A stretch of 35,870 nucleotides of DNA from contig CAZMUM010000043.1 in assembly GCA_964569385.1 (NCBI GenBank), positions 1-35,870 of the forward strand, written 5' to 3'. The notes under the pieces were generated by a model, which saw nothing but the letters and a program-made list of their open reading frames with translations, had not been told where the DNA came from and made no database searches. Source of the DNA: JAADHX01 sp964569385 (GTDB taxonomy: Bacteria > Actinomycetota > Acidimicrobiia > Acidimicrobiales > Poriferisodalaceae). Shown one piece after another: positions 1 through 9,195 of this stretch. Made by a program: the position numbers and the translations under genes. Positions within the stretch are counted from its first letter, which is position 1, and each line of letters opens with the position of its first letter.

Positions 1-2847
1 GCCGTTCTAGAACTTGGTGCCGACACCGTCACGAACAATATCGACATCACGCTCAGGCCACCCGGATCGATTTCGGGCACACTAACCAACAGCAACGGGC
101 GTCCAGCCATCGGTGTCGAAGTTATTGCCCAGACCCCGTCGCGCAACGAGGTCGCCCGCACAACATCCGGAGCCGACGGCACCTACACGCTGGACGGGCT
201 GGCCAACGGTTCGTATGTGTTGGACTTCGGCAACCAACATCTCGGCTGGGTTCCTGAGTACTACGACAACACCGACGCGCTGAGCGCCACTTCGGTTCAG
301 GTAACCGAGGGTCAAGAAACGACCGGCATAGACGCCGAGCTAGTCGCGTACGGATCGATCTCGGGGTTGGTCACCGATGCTGAAGGAACACCACTTGTCG
401 GGATTTCTGTAGTAGCGCGCCACATCGCGTCGACAACCACAGATGCCGATGGCCGGTATCTGTTAGTCGGGCTTGATCCGTCGAGCGTAGGTCTGGAGTT
501 CAGCCACGACGAGTTCGCCTTCGTAACGGCCAGCCGTGTAGACATCGAGGTCGCGTTCAACGTTGAAACGGCTGGCATAGACGTCGTCATGGATCGGGGT
601 TCTTCGATCGGTGGAACCGTCATCAATTCGTTCGGCGAACCGGTTGTCGGCGCTAACGTCTGGGCAACCCCTATCGGTCGGTTCGAGGTCACCGATGAGA
701 CCGGGTCGTTCTTGTTTGCCGGACTCGCGCCAGGGCCAGTCCGGTTGTTTGCCGGAGCTCAGTTCTTCGTGAAATCAGACACACAGAATCTCGTGGTTGA
801 AGCTGGGGCTGACACCACCGACGTAGCATTGCAGATGACAGAGTTCGGCACCATCGCTGGCGTAGTGAGAAACGCCGATGGCGTTCCCGTTCAGGGCCTC
901 GGGGTGCGAGCGTACGAGTCGGGTCGGTCCGGCGGACCCTCCGATGTCACCGACTTCCACGGCGTTTTCGAGGTTCGTGTCCCACCGTCGACGTGGACCG
1001 TCTTGGCCATCGATCAAACGGACAACTACCTCGCGGCGTGGCTTGGCGACGGTCTCTCCAGAGAAGACGCACGCGAGGTGGTCATTGATCCTGGGGCTGT
1101 CGTTTCTGGTGAGATCACGCTGCGTAATGCCGGCGCCATCACCGGAACACTGACGAACGAGGCGGGCGAACCGCTCTCCTATGCGTTTGTCCAGCTCATA
1201 CGCGTCGGAGGATTCCTTATGTTCGAGCGCGCCACGCTGTCTGGGACATATCGGTTCGCAGGGCTGAGTCCCGGTTCGTACACGATCCGATTCTCAGATC
1301 GAGACGTCGTAACCGAGTACTTCGACGACGCCTTCGTCGAAGAGAACGCTTCGATTATCGAGCTAGCCGTGGGCGAGGTATTCGTGGCCGACGGCGTGTT
1401 GTCCGCTGAGCCGCCTAAGGCGGTCCTGATATCTGGGTCGACCCGGCCGCCGGCCGGAGACTTGGCCGTGATGGACCGCCTGACCGCCGCTGGACTCACA
1501 GTTGAAGTCCTCGACGACGACGCGGCTTGGGTTAGCGCGGACTTCGCCGATGCAGCGGTCGTGGTGCTCGCTTCTTCTGTGCGATCGAACTCTGTGACCG
1601 AACGTCTCGCCGACGTAGCTGTGCCGTTCATTACTTGGGAGGGTTATCTACACGACGAGACCGACCTCGCAACCAAGGGCAAAGAGACCAAGTCGACCTA
1701 CACGTCGATACAGATCGCAAACAACGATCATCCGCTCACCGCCGGTCTCTTGATCGAACCGCTGGCGGTGTACTCGACCGCAAACAAACTGTCGTACGGA
1801 ACGCCTAGTGCCGATGCCACCGTTATCGCAACGGTTCCGGGCCGCTCAGGACAAGCCGTTCTGTTCACCTATGACCCTGGCGATCGACTGCCCTCTGGCG
1901 CTGTCGCAGCGAGCTGTCGAACTGCGCTGTTTATGGACTACCAGGGTGGCCGCCGATTGACCGCAGCCGGAGTCGACCTCGTCGACAGGGCCATCGCCGC
2001 CGCTTTGTCATGCGGAGACGCAACCCCACCTCCAGACCCACCCGCCGATCAGCGGGTTGACGCCGACGGCGACACCTTCTTCGACGATGTCGACTGCGAC
2101 GACACCGATGCCACGATCAATCCTGGCGCCGATGAAATAGCCGACGACGGCATCGATCAGGACTGCGACGGTTCGGACCTAGTCACTCCACCGGACCCAC
2201 CCGCGCCGCCAGATTCGCCAGATTCCGGAACGGTCGCTCTGTTCGTAGCCGGCAACACAAAGCCGCCAGTTGGCGACTTGGCCGTGGTGGACGCTCTTCT
2301 CGACGCGGGCTTGACCGTACGCCTCATAGACGACGATGACCTCGAAGATGATGGGAATGGCCTCGATTTGACTGATGTGGCCATCGTCGTCCTGGGATCA
2401 TCGGTCAAGCTGCCCCTCGTCGATGACCTTCTGGCAGATATACCGGTGCCACTTCTAACTTGGGAGGCCTACCTCCACGACGAAAACGGCCTCGCGTCCG
2501 GCAACCGCGAGACACGCTCAGCACACTCATCGATCATCGTCTCGAGCGCTGCGCACTCGCTCACTTCTGGACTCGCAACCGGATCAACGGTCGTGTACAG
2601 CGAGGCCAGCAAGTTGTCGTACGGCACTCCCTCAGACGATGCGACAGTGCTGGCGACGGTTCCGGGGAGACCCGACCGGGCTGTCTGGTTTGTATATGAC
2701 CCCGGCGACGAACTCGCCAACGGCACGACTTCGCTCTCGTGTCGAATCGCGCTCTTCATGGACTATCGCGGCGGGCAGAACCTCTCCGAAACAGGTCTCG
2801 ACCTGATCTCTCGATCCATCGAGTATGCGCTCACATGCCGCGATTAG
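1..2847 (+). CDS. Large exported repeat protein with CarboxypepD_reg-like repeats, duplicated C-terminal domain and MopE-like Asp motif (5' end outside window)
   Basis: The frame is open from base 1, so the N-terminus and any signal peptide lie upstream; about 948 residues are visible. Five beta-sandwich repeats of the carboxypeptidase regulatory-like (CnaB-like) type follow each other at about nt 67-231, 352-501, 601-750, 850-1010 and 1132-1292, each with a G.I.G.V....G.P..G..V start and a D..G.Y...GL..G.Y.L end. Then come two copies of a roughly 200-residue domain (about nt 1420-2010 and 2230-2844), sharing P.GDLAV.D.L..AGL, TWE.YLHDE, KLSYGTPS, VPGR and ALFMDY. Between them (nt 2059-2178) is an Asp-rich MopE/thrombospondin-like motif, DADGDTFFDDVDCDD to DGIDQDCDG, a family known to bind metal. 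The duplicated domain may be ThuA/GATase-like, but I do not recognise it firmly. It probably acts outside the cell. It converges on the next gene with only 6 bases between stops. Confidence 0.85.
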   Translation, partial: AVLELGADTVTNNIDITLRPPGSISGTLTNSNGRPAIGVEVIAQTPSRNEVARTTSGADGTYTLDGLANGSYVLDFGNQHLGWVPEYYDNTDALSATSVQVTEGQETTGIDAELVAYGSISGLVTDAEGTPLVGISVVARHIASTTTDADGRYLLVGLDPSSVGLEFSHDEFAFVTASRVDIEVAFNVETAGIDVVMDRGSSIGGTVINSFGEPVVGANVWATPIGRFEVTDETGSFLFAGLAPGPVRLFAGAQFFVKSDTQNLVVEAGADTTDVALQMTEFGTIAGVVRNADGVPVQGLGVRAYESGRSGGPSDVTDFHGVFEVRVPPSTWTVLAIDQTDNYLAAWLGDGLSREDAREVVIDPGAVVSGEITLRNAGAITGTLTNEAGEPLSYAFVQLIRVGGFLMFERATLSGTYRFAGLSPGSYTIRFSDRDVVTEYFDDAFVEENASIIELAVGEVFVADGVLSAEPPKAVLISGSTRPPAGDLAVMDRLTAAGLTVEVLDDDAAWVSADFADAAVVVLASSVRSNSVTERLADVAVPFITWEGYLHDETDLATKGKETKSTYTSIQIANNDHPLTAGLLIEPLAVYSTANKLSYGTPSADATVIATVPGRSGQAVLFTYDPGDRLPSGAVAASCRTALFMDYQGGRRLTAAGVDLVDRAIAAALSCGDATPPPDPPADQRVDADGDTFFDDVDCDDTDATINPGADEIADDGIDQDCDGSDLVTPPDPPAPPDSPDSGTVALFVAGNTKPPVGDLAVVDALLDAGLTVRLIDDDDLEDDGNGLDLTDVAIVVLGSSVKLPLVDDLLADIPVPLLTWEAYLHDENGLASGNRETRSAHSSIIVSSAAHSLTSGLATGSTVVYSEASKLSYGTPSDDATVLATVPGRPDRAVWFVYDPGDELANGTTSLSCRIALFMDYRGGQNLSETGLDLISRSIEYALTCRD

Positions 2848-2853
2848 TCGTGG

Positions 2854-5670
2854 CTACCTCGAGGAGTCGAACGGCGCGATTCCAACAATTGGCGATTCCA
2901 GAGGGCTAGCACCAAGACTTCCATCGAAGCTGAGGTTCGAGAAGTTGAACACACCACCGTCGGCTGCGACCAGTAGGTAGCCGTTCCCATACGGGACCAT
3001 ACTGTTGACGGGCTCGTTGAGGGCAACCCCTGGAAGTGCTGCGGGTATCGAGCCGCGAAATGGGGCCGAGAAAGAGAACACACCGCCATCGGCTGCGACG
3101 AGCCAGTACCCGGTACCGTCAGCGGTTGGGGCGATTCCGACGATCGGCGCCGACAGTATGACGCCAGGCAGTATTTGTGGTACCGATCCTAGGAACGAGG
3201 CATCGCCAAACGCAAAGACTCCCCCATCGCTACCAACCATGTAATAGCCCGCACCTGAACTTGTTGCCAGAGCTCCCAGCACGGGACCGGCCAGATCGAT
3301 CGCTCCGAGGTCGCCGAAGTGCGGCGCATCGCCAAAGTTGTACACACGGCCGCCAGCGCTAAAAACCCAGTAGCCGTTGTTGGTGGGGGTAGACGCGACA
3401 GCTACAGCTTCATCACCTGGCTGAAGAGGCGCATCGCCGAACCACGGAGCCGCAGCGATCGCCAACACCTGACCGTTGGGACGGACCGCCCAAACGCCGC
3501 TACCACCCCTGTTAGCGGTAATGCCGGCGATCGGTGCACCCAGGACGGGTGTCTCAAACCCAATGTCGCCGAACCCCACAAACTGTCCTGCCTCTGTGGC
3601 GAGCCAGTAGCCGGCACGGTCGATACCTCGCGCCCCTGGTTCGCGTCGGAACACAAGTCCTTCTCGATTCGCGTCAGGTCCCGACCACTCAAGAATTGCA
3701 AGCTCACCCGTCGGGGTTCGACCAGCCATGAACTTCTGCACATTCCAACGAATAGTGTCCGAGATCTGGTTGTCCACGAGTTCAAGGGCACCGTCGTAGA
3801 GGCCACGAACGATCGAGATAGCTCCCAACCCATCGCTGCCCTCTAGACCGATAGCGACCTCATATGTTCCGCCGCCAGCTACTACATGGGCGTCGCGAAA
3901 CCTCGCAGAGGAGAAGCCGAGTTCGTAGATGCGATGCTCGCCTGTGTCGAGCTCAACAATCCCGACTTTGTAACTTCGTAGGCTGCTGTCGACACCCGAA
4001 ACCGACTCGCTCCAGCCGACGACTGCGACCCCGGAGACTTCGTCGACCGCCAGCCCAAGAAAGTCAGAGATTCGCTGGTTAGGAGGAGCGAGAAAAGTGA
4101 CAGTTGAGACGACAGCGGGCTCGCCGGTCAGACGCGATACGTGGAGGCCATTAACGTCGATATTGCCGGTTGCAACGACTTGAGTTCCGCCAATTCGGTC
4201 CTGGACACCTTCGTAATATGGCCAACCGGGCAGGGTGGTTGATCTGCCATCGAGTACGCGCTCGACGACCAAGATGCCAACGCTTCGGTCTAGAACACGG
4301 CTAACAACCAAATCGTCGTCCCTCGAAAGCCCGGGCAGCACATACCGGGAGCCGACGTCGCTCTTTCGATACGTGGTCTGCACGAACGGGGCACGGGTGG
4401 TGATTGAGCCGTCGGTGCCGATCCGCGAAATAAACGGGATCGCTTCCTGCGGTTCGTTGACAGTCATGAACTCACGCGCCGATGGGTCCCACGCGACAGC
4501 CTCCATTCTTCCGGGCGTGGATATAGGCCCAATCACATTGGAGGCAGCCACGTCAACAACGAACGCGCCGTCGCGAAAGCTATACAGAAACAGGAACTGC
4601 AGGTCGGGTGACCACGCCGCGAGGTTGGGGCTCGGGTTCATGGGCACCCGGACCGGAACCGCCTCGCCGTTAAGGTCGCCGAAAGGTGAGCCCTGGATAG
4701 ATCTGCGCGTCGGCCTCTGAGCCACCGGGACTACATGAGCAACCCGAGCCGGAATTCCGACAGTGGCCGAGCCCTGCGCTCCATACATCGTGAGTTCGGT
4801 GCCGTCGCTGGAGATTCGAGCACCCCGCCCAAACCCCGGCGATTCGCCCGCATCGAACCAGACCTGCTCGACGTGCCCGTCCAGCCACCCTCGCCAAAGT
4901 GGTCCTTCTTCTAAGAAGACAACGAATGATGTTTCGTCCACTGGTACTGGGAGACCGGGCCTACCAAATCCCTCAAGACGCACCACCTCCTGGGGCGAGG
5001 CGTAGAACAGGTACCGCTGGTTCTCGGCATCGAAAGCCGAGCCGATCACCCCGTCGCGCCAGGGACCCGAGGCCGCGTTAAGCAGGCGCACCTCGATAGT
5101 GCTGGTAACGGGAGTGCCGCCGTCGAGCCTATGAAACTTAATGTGACCACCGGTCACATACGCAACGCCATGTTTCCACGACACCGGCAGGCCAACAACA
5201 CGCTGGTCAAGATCGGTGAGGGTCCCATCGTCGGCCACCTCAACCAGATCGTTTCGTGAGCCAGTGCCCATCGCCGCTACTAGCGGAAACTGCTCGCTGA
5301 CCGGCTGAAAACTTCCCGACCGCACCAGCGTTAGCGCGGTGCCGTCGAAGAGGTATAGGCCGTCGGTGAGACCGATGCGCCAGAGGCTTGGTCCGACGGC
5401 GATCGCGGCTCTGACTCTCCCGAAATTGGGGATCTCAACTTCGGATCCCCTCACCGCCCCCACGTCGAGACGAACCCAGTCTGAGCCGGCGAAAGCGCCG
5501 CCGGTTACTAGTTGGGTCTCGAAGCTCTGGCCTACATAGATCTGCTTGAAGTCGTTGGCCGGTTCGGGGTCAAGCACGGCCACCGAGAAGCGCTCGGTGG
5601 CGAACGATTGTGGCGCGACCAAAACGCTTGTTAGCAGCCCCAGAATCAGAATGACCGCCCACCTGCGCAC
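2854..5670 (-). CDS. Secreted beta-propeller-like protein with acidimicrobial GYWLV/DGGVFSFG repeats
   Basis: The product is about 938 residues from the GTG at 5670. That start gives a clean Sec signal peptide: VRRW, a hydrophobic stretch AVILILGLLTSVLVA, then QSFA. An upstream start at 5727 would put 19 extra residues before it. An extended -10 box (TGTTACCAT) lies 6 bases ahead of the GTG, which fits a leaderless start. The middle of the protein has repeated WD/PD40-like strands and is probably a beta-propeller. The last ~250 residues hold about five to six repeats of the pattern G.GYW.V..DGGVF.FG.A.F.GS followed by P..GIAPT, a repeat class common in Acidimicrobiia surface proteins. No enzyme motif was seen. 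Its role is unknown; a cell-surface or extracellular structural or binding role is likely. It is convergent with the exported protein at 1-2847, and the two may be functionally related. Confidence 0.85.
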   Translation of the reverse strand: MRRWAVILILGLLTSVLVAPQSFATERFSVAVLDPEPANDFKQIYVGQSFETQLVTGGAFAGSDWVRLDVGAVRGSEVEIPNFGRVRAAIAVGPSLWRIGLTDGLYLFDGTALTLVRSGSFQPVSEQFPLVAAMGTGSRNDLVEVADDGTLTDLDQRVVGLPVSWKHGVAYVTGGHIKFHRLDGGTPVTSTIEVRLLNAASGPWRDGVIGSAFDAENQRYLFYASPQEVVRLEGFGRPGLPVPVDETSFVVFLEEGPLWRGWLDGHVEQVWFDAGESPGFGRGARISSDGTELTMYGAQGSATVGIPARVAHVVPVAQRPTRRSIQGSPFGDLNGEAVPVRVPMNPSPNLAAWSPDLQFLFLYSFRDGAFVVDVAASNVIGPISTPGRMEAVAWDPSAREFMTVNEPQEAIPFISRIGTDGSITTRAPFVQTTYRKSDVGSRYVLPGLSRDDDLVVSRVLDRSVGILVVERVLDGRSTTLPGWPYYEGVQDRIGGTQVVATGNIDVNGLHVSRLTGEPAVVSTVTFLAPPNQRISDFLGLAVDEVSGVAVVGWSESVSGVDSSLRSYKVGIVELDTGEHRIYELGFSSARFRDAHVVAGGGTYEVAIGLEGSDGLGAISIVRGLYDGALELVDNQISDTIRWNVQKFMAGRTPTGELAILEWSGPDANREGLVFRREPGARGIDRAGYWLATEAGQFVGFGDIGFETPVLGAPIAGITANRGGSGVWAVRPNGQVLAIAAAPWFGDAPLQPGDEAVAVASTPTNNGYWVFSAGGRVYNFGDAPHFGDLGAIDLAGPVLGALATSSGAGYYMVGSDGGVFAFGDASFLGSVPQILPGVILSAPIVGIAPTADGTGYWLVAADGGVFSFSAPFRGSIPAALPGVALNEPVNSMVPYGNGYLLVAADGGVFNFSNLSFDGSLGASPLESPIVGIAPFDSSR

Positions 5671-5676
5671 CCCGAA

Positions 5677-5685
5677 ATGGTAACA
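5677..5685 (-). promoter_or_regulatory. Extended -10 box, leaderless start of the 938-residue secreted protein
   Basis: On the minus strand the bases read TGTTACCAT, an extended -10 (TGN plus TACCAT). It ends 6 bases before the GTG at 5670, so the predicted transcript starts at or next to the start codon. No Shine-Dalgarno sequence is seen. No clear -35 was identified. This is inference from spacing only. Confidence 0.35.
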
Positions 5686-5750
5686 GCGGCAGGCCCACTG
5701 AACTAGGCGAGCCAGACCTGACACCAAATCGGTACCGATGCGCCGGCTAA

Positions 5751-6077
5751 CTACGGCTCCATGACCACCCAGCCACGCCGTTGCAGTTCGGCGGCGAGAT
5801 GTTCGGTCTTGGCACCGCGCAGAGCAATCTCATCTGACGACAACTCCTCGACCGCAGCGGCCTCGACGACGGTTCCTTCATGTTGGGCCGTCTCGAGTTG
5901 GGCAATGAACTCCTCGGCCTCACCGACGGAGAACTTGCCTCCCGCCTGACGTTGTGTGAACCCCATGGCCCCACGAGCATCGCGGAAATCGCTAAAGCCA
6001 GCGGCTTCGAGCAGCTCCGACAGCGACTGAATAAGACGATGACCGGCAGGCGGCCCAGATTGTTGTCCAAATGCCAT
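5751..6077 (-). CDS. Small conserved-looking protein of unknown function
   Basis: The product is about 108 residues from the ATG at 6077; a TTG at 6107 would add ten residues with no better ribosome site. I do not recognise the family. The sequence is soluble, with a Gly/Arg-rich section (DARGAMGFTQRQAGGKFS) followed by helical stretches rich in Glu and Ala (VGEAEEFIAQLE, AAAVEELSS, TEHLAAELQRRGW). It has no signal peptide or membrane segment. It stands divergent from the dimethylformamidase-like gene, sharing a 50-base intergenic region. The amphipathic helices suggest a small structural or protein-binding module, but no function can be assigned. Confidence 0.6.
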   Translation of the reverse strand: MAFGQQSGPPAGHRLIQSLSELLEAAGFSDFRDARGAMGFTQRQAGGKFSVGEAEEFIAQLETAQHEGTVVEAAAVEELSSDEIALRGAKTEHLAAELQRRGWVVMEP

Positions 6078-6111
6078 AACTGCCAGTCTTGCCCATGGGT
6101 GGGACAAGACC

Positions 6112-6120
6112 TGCGATAGT
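6112..6120 (+). promoter_or_regulatory. Extended -10 box, leaderless start of the dimethylformamidase-like gene
   Basis: The bases TGCGATAGT form a TGN-extended -10 that ends 7 bases before the ATG at 6128. The same geometry recurs upstream of 19163 and, less fully, 18670, which supports leaderless transcription. No -35 box was identified. Confidence 0.35.
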
Positions 6121-6127
6121 GAGGCTC

Positions 6128-7666
6128 ATGGCATTCGAAACCGTCACTGGATACTGCTGGCCCCAATCGATCGGCCCAGGTGGCACCGTATCGATGCACC
6201 TGTCGTCTGCGGGCGGACGCGTCGTCGACGTGCGTGTCGCCAGGATCGGCGCCACAGAGACAATCGTCTGGGAGGGCCAAGTGCCCGCCGACGACCACCC
6301 GACGCCCCGCGGCGCATACATGAGCGGCTGCGACTGGCCCGCCGCACACGCCATCACCGCACAAGACGACTGGCGATCGGGTTACTACCAAGTCGAGCTA
6401 ACCATCGACATCGACGGCAAGGCCAGAACCGAATACGCGTTCTTCGTGCTTAGACCACCGGCCAACTCGCCGAACTCAATTCTGTTGCAACTGTCAACCA
6501 ACACATGGCACGCCTACAACGACTTCGGCGGCCGCAACCTATACACCGGGGCGACAACGGTGTCGCTACAGCGGCCGATGTCGAGGGGGTACCTACACAA
6601 ACCACCTGGTGCGGGCCGAAGGGTTACCACCACCAATCCGCCCGATGCCGACATGAACACCCACATTGGCTATCTGACGAAGAACCACCTGTCGCCATAC
6701 GCCGGGTCGGCTGGTTGGCCCGACTGGGAGCTGCCGTTCATCCGCTGGGCTGAATCGGCTGGGTACGGCATCGATTTGTGTACCAACGCCGACCTAGAAG
6801 AACACCCACGCCTCGTCGACGGCTACAAGCTGCTGCTTTCGGTAGGACACGACGAATACTGGTCAGGCCCGATGCGCGACACCGTAGAGAGCTTCATCGC
6901 TAGCGGGGGCAACGTTGCGTTCTTCAGCGGCAACACCGCCTTCTGGCAGGTTCGGATGGAAGACCCAGCGCCAACGACCAGCGAAGCGGAACCAAACGCG
7001 TCGATGATCGGCTACAAGGGTTTCTTCAAACAAGACCCAGTTTACGGCACCGACCGGGTCGGCGAGCTGACAAGCATGTGGTCAGACCACGAAATCGGCC
7101 GACCTGAGAACCACATGACCGGGGTTAGCTTCACCCACGGCGGCTATCACCGCATCGGCAAACGAGCCACCAACGGAGCTGGCGGTTACACGATCCATCA
7201 GCCAAACCACTGGCTCTTCGACGGCACGGGCATCGACTACGGAGACGTCCTGGGGGCCAAGGCCACCGTCGTCGGTTACGAGTGCGACGGCTGCGACTTC
7301 ACCTACCGAGACGGCCGCCCCTACCCCACCGGAAGCGACGGCACCCCTGAGAACTTCGTCATCTTGGGCACAGCGCCGGCACCGCACTTCACCCGCACCA
7401 CAGCCACCAGACCACCTCCGCCAGACCAGCCCTCTGAGGTTGAGTTCATAGCCGCTCGCCTCTACGGAACCCGCGACGCAGCCGATGTCGAGCGAATCTC
7501 AGCTGGACACGCCGTATTGGGCAGCTACATTGCCCCAAGCGGTGGCGTCGTGGTCACCTCAGGCAGCACCGACTGGGCTCACGGCCTCGCTGGCCGGGAT
7601 GCTCAGATCGAACAAATCACGCACAACGTGCTTTGCCGGCTCGGGTCAAGCGAAGGAGTCGAGTGA
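6128..7666 (+). CDS. N,N-dimethylformamidase beta-subunit-like hydrolase
   Basis: The product is about 512 residues from ATG 6128, chosen over the in-frame ATG at 6089 because an extended -10 lies just ahead of it. It matches the large-subunit C-terminal family of N,N-dimethylformamidase, which hydrolyses small amides with a mononuclear iron held by two Tyr and one Glu. The N-terminal part is a beta-sandwich (GYCWPQSIGPGG, YYQVELTID). The catalytic-like part has STNTWHAYNDFGGRN (Tyr at about residue 130), LPFIRWAESAGYGIDLCTN, then GHDEYWSG (His and Glu at about residues 241 and 243, spaced as the catalytic His and ligand Glu of the family) and FFSGNTAFWQVR. It lacks the first ~200 residues of the classical large subunit and no small-subunit gene is nearby, so its substrate may differ from dimethylformamide. 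The following amidohydrolase begins 40 bases later and is probably co-transcribed. Confidence 0.8.
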   Translation: MAFETVTGYCWPQSIGPGGTVSMHLSSAGGRVVDVRVARIGATETIVWEGQVPADDHPTPRGAYMSGCDWPAAHAITAQDDWRSGYYQVELTIDIDGKARTEYAFFVLRPPANSPNSILLQLSTNTWHAYNDFGGRNLYTGATTVSLQRPMSRGYLHKPPGAGRRVTTTNPPDADMNTHIGYLTKNHLSPYAGSAGWPDWELPFIRWAESAGYGIDLCTNADLEEHPRLVDGYKLLLSVGHDEYWSGPMRDTVESFIASGGNVAFFSGNTAFWQVRMEDPAPTTSEAEPNASMIGYKGFFKQDPVYGTDRVGELTSMWSDHEIGRPENHMTGVSFTHGGYHRIGKRATNGAGGYTIHQPNHWLFDGTGIDYGDVLGAKATVVGYECDGCDFTYRDGRPYPTGSDGTPENFVILGTAPAPHFTRTTATRPPPPDQPSEVEFIAARLYGTRDAADVERISAGHAVLGSYIAPSGGVVVTSGSTDWAHGLAGRDAQIEQITHNVLCRLGSSEGVE

Positions 7667-7706
7667 GGGCCAGCAACGTGTGGGCCCGATAGGGCAAACT
7701 GGGCCG

Positions 7707-9104
7707 ATGGAAGCGCCGACGCCCACCCAATTGATTCTCCGCGGCGACGTTGTCACCATGAACCGCGACCGCGACATTATTGGTAACGGCGCGGTCCTGA
7801 TCGAGGGGGCTCGCATCGCCGCCATCGGCAGATACCTCGACATCGTTGCGACTCATCCAGACGCCCCGATCTCGGGCACCGCCAGCGACCTATTGCTCCC
7901 AGGCTACATAAACGGGCATCAGCACCTAACTGGCGATCGGCTGATTCAGTCGTCGATCCCGGACAATTTGGCACCTGGAGATTCGATCTTCGCGTGGGCT
8001 GTGCCCATACACGCCGAACACAGCGGCGACGACGACGAACTAGCCGCGACGCTCACGTTGGCCGAGTCGCTCACAAACGGCATCACCACAACCTTTGAGG
8101 CGGGAACGGTTGGCCGTCCGCACCGGGTCGTTGCGGCTGCAATCAGCCTCGGAGCACGATTGACGATCGGTACCTGGGGCTGGGATGTCGACGAGGGCCC
8201 ATACGCGGGGCCAGTTCCTGAGGTAATCGAACGCCAACGTCGCGCCCTCGACCTAACCACAGTAGGTACGGATGCCGATTCGCTCATTTCGGCATGGGTG
8301 AGCCTCGTCGGCCACGACCTCATGTCCGACGAACTAATTATGGCCGCAGCCGAGTTGGCAACTGACCGAACCGTGGGGCTGACGTTCCACATGTCACCAA
8401 ACACCAACGATGCCGACAGCTACCTGGCGAGAACAGGCAAACGCCCGCTAATCCACCTCAACGAACTGGGCGTGTTGGGCCCAAACGTAGCCGTAGCCCA
8501 CGCAGTTCACATCGACGAGACTGAGATCACAGCGCTGATCAAGACCAACACATCGGTTGTTTCGTGTCCGTGGGCGTATCTTCGACTTGGGCAGGGAATC
8601 TCAGACCGCTTCGCCCACGGCGAGTTGTGGCGTCGTCGCGGCCGGCTGGCCCTCGGCTGCGATGCCGAAAACGCCGGAGACATGGTCGACGGCATCCGCA
8701 CCGCGGCGCTATTTGCCGGACTAGCCAAAGACACAACCCAGGACCCAACCGGATTCGGAGCCCACGAGGCCCTCGAACTCCTGACCATCAAAGGTGCCGA
8801 GGCTCTCAACATGGCCGATCACATCGGGTCCATCGAAGTGGGCAAACAAGCCGACCTAGTAGTCCACGACCGCTCACACATCGAGTGGATTCCACCAAGC
8901 CCCGACCCCGTCCTCCAGCTCATTTGGGGCACCGATGGCCGCTCGGTCCGCGATGTGTTCGTCGCCGGTGACCAAGTGGTGAAAAACGGCGCAGTGTCAA
9001 GGTTGGATGTACCGGCGCTACTCGACGACGCGGTGGCGGCAGGCCGAGAGCTAAGACGCCGGAGCGGGGTCCCTGCCGCCGCTCAGTGGCCGGTCTCGGA
9101 GTAG
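7707..9104 (+). CDS. Amidohydrolase of the TRZ/ATZ (SsnA-like) metal-dependent deaminase/chlorohydrolase group
   Basis: The product is about 465 residues from ATG 7707; the frame is open further upstream but overlaps the preceding gene. It is a TIM-barrel amidohydrolase with the metal-ligand set of the cytosine deaminase/atrazine hydrolase branch: GHQH (His71, His73), FHMS (His228), AHAVHID (His265/His268) and GCDAEN (Asp319). A small beta-sandwich is formed by the N-terminus (LILRGDVVTMNRDRDII) and C-terminus (IGSIEVGKQADLVVHD, VFVAGDQVVKNGA). Members remove amino, chloro or other groups from heteroaromatic rings or hydrolyse amides; the substrate here is not readable. It lies directly behind the dimethylformamidase-like gene, which suggests a joint role in breaking down an N-containing compound. 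It is close to full length for the family. Confidence 0.85.
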   Translation: MEAPTPTQLILRGDVVTMNRDRDIIGNGAVLIEGARIAAIGRYLDIVATHPDAPISGTASDLLLPGYINGHQHLTGDRLIQSSIPDNLAPGDSIFAWAVPIHAEHSGDDDELAATLTLAESLTNGITTTFEAGTVGRPHRVVAAAISLGARLTIGTWGWDVDEGPYAGPVPEVIERQRRALDLTTVGTDADSLISAWVSLVGHDLMSDELIMAAAELATDRTVGLTFHMSPNTNDADSYLARTGKRPLIHLNELGVLGPNVAVAHAVHIDETEITALIKTNTSVVSCPWAYLRLGQGISDRFAHGELWRRRGRLALGCDAENAGDMVDGIRTAALFAGLAKDTTQDPTGFGAHEALELLTIKGAEALNMADHIGSIEVGKQADLVVHDRSHIEWIPPSPDPVLQLIWGTDGRSVRDVFVAGDQVVKNGAVSRLDVPALLDDAVAAGRELRRRSGVPAAAQWPVSE

Positions 9105-9132
9105 CGGGCCGAATCGAATAGACCGGCCACAA

Positions 9133-9157
9133 CTGCTTCGACTACTGTCCGAAGCAG
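9133..9157. terminator. Perfect 8-bp stem-loop after the amidohydrolase gene
   Basis: CTGCTTCG at 9133-9140 is the exact reverse complement of CGAAGCAG at 9150-9157, with a 9-base loop. It lies 28 bases after the amidohydrolase stop and before the VOC gene. No T-run follows on either strand, so it could be a weak or Rho-assisted terminator or an RNA processing site. Confidence 0.3.
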
Positions 9158-9195
9158 CCCGCAGATCTGTCCCTGCGCCCTTCAGGAGTCAACGC

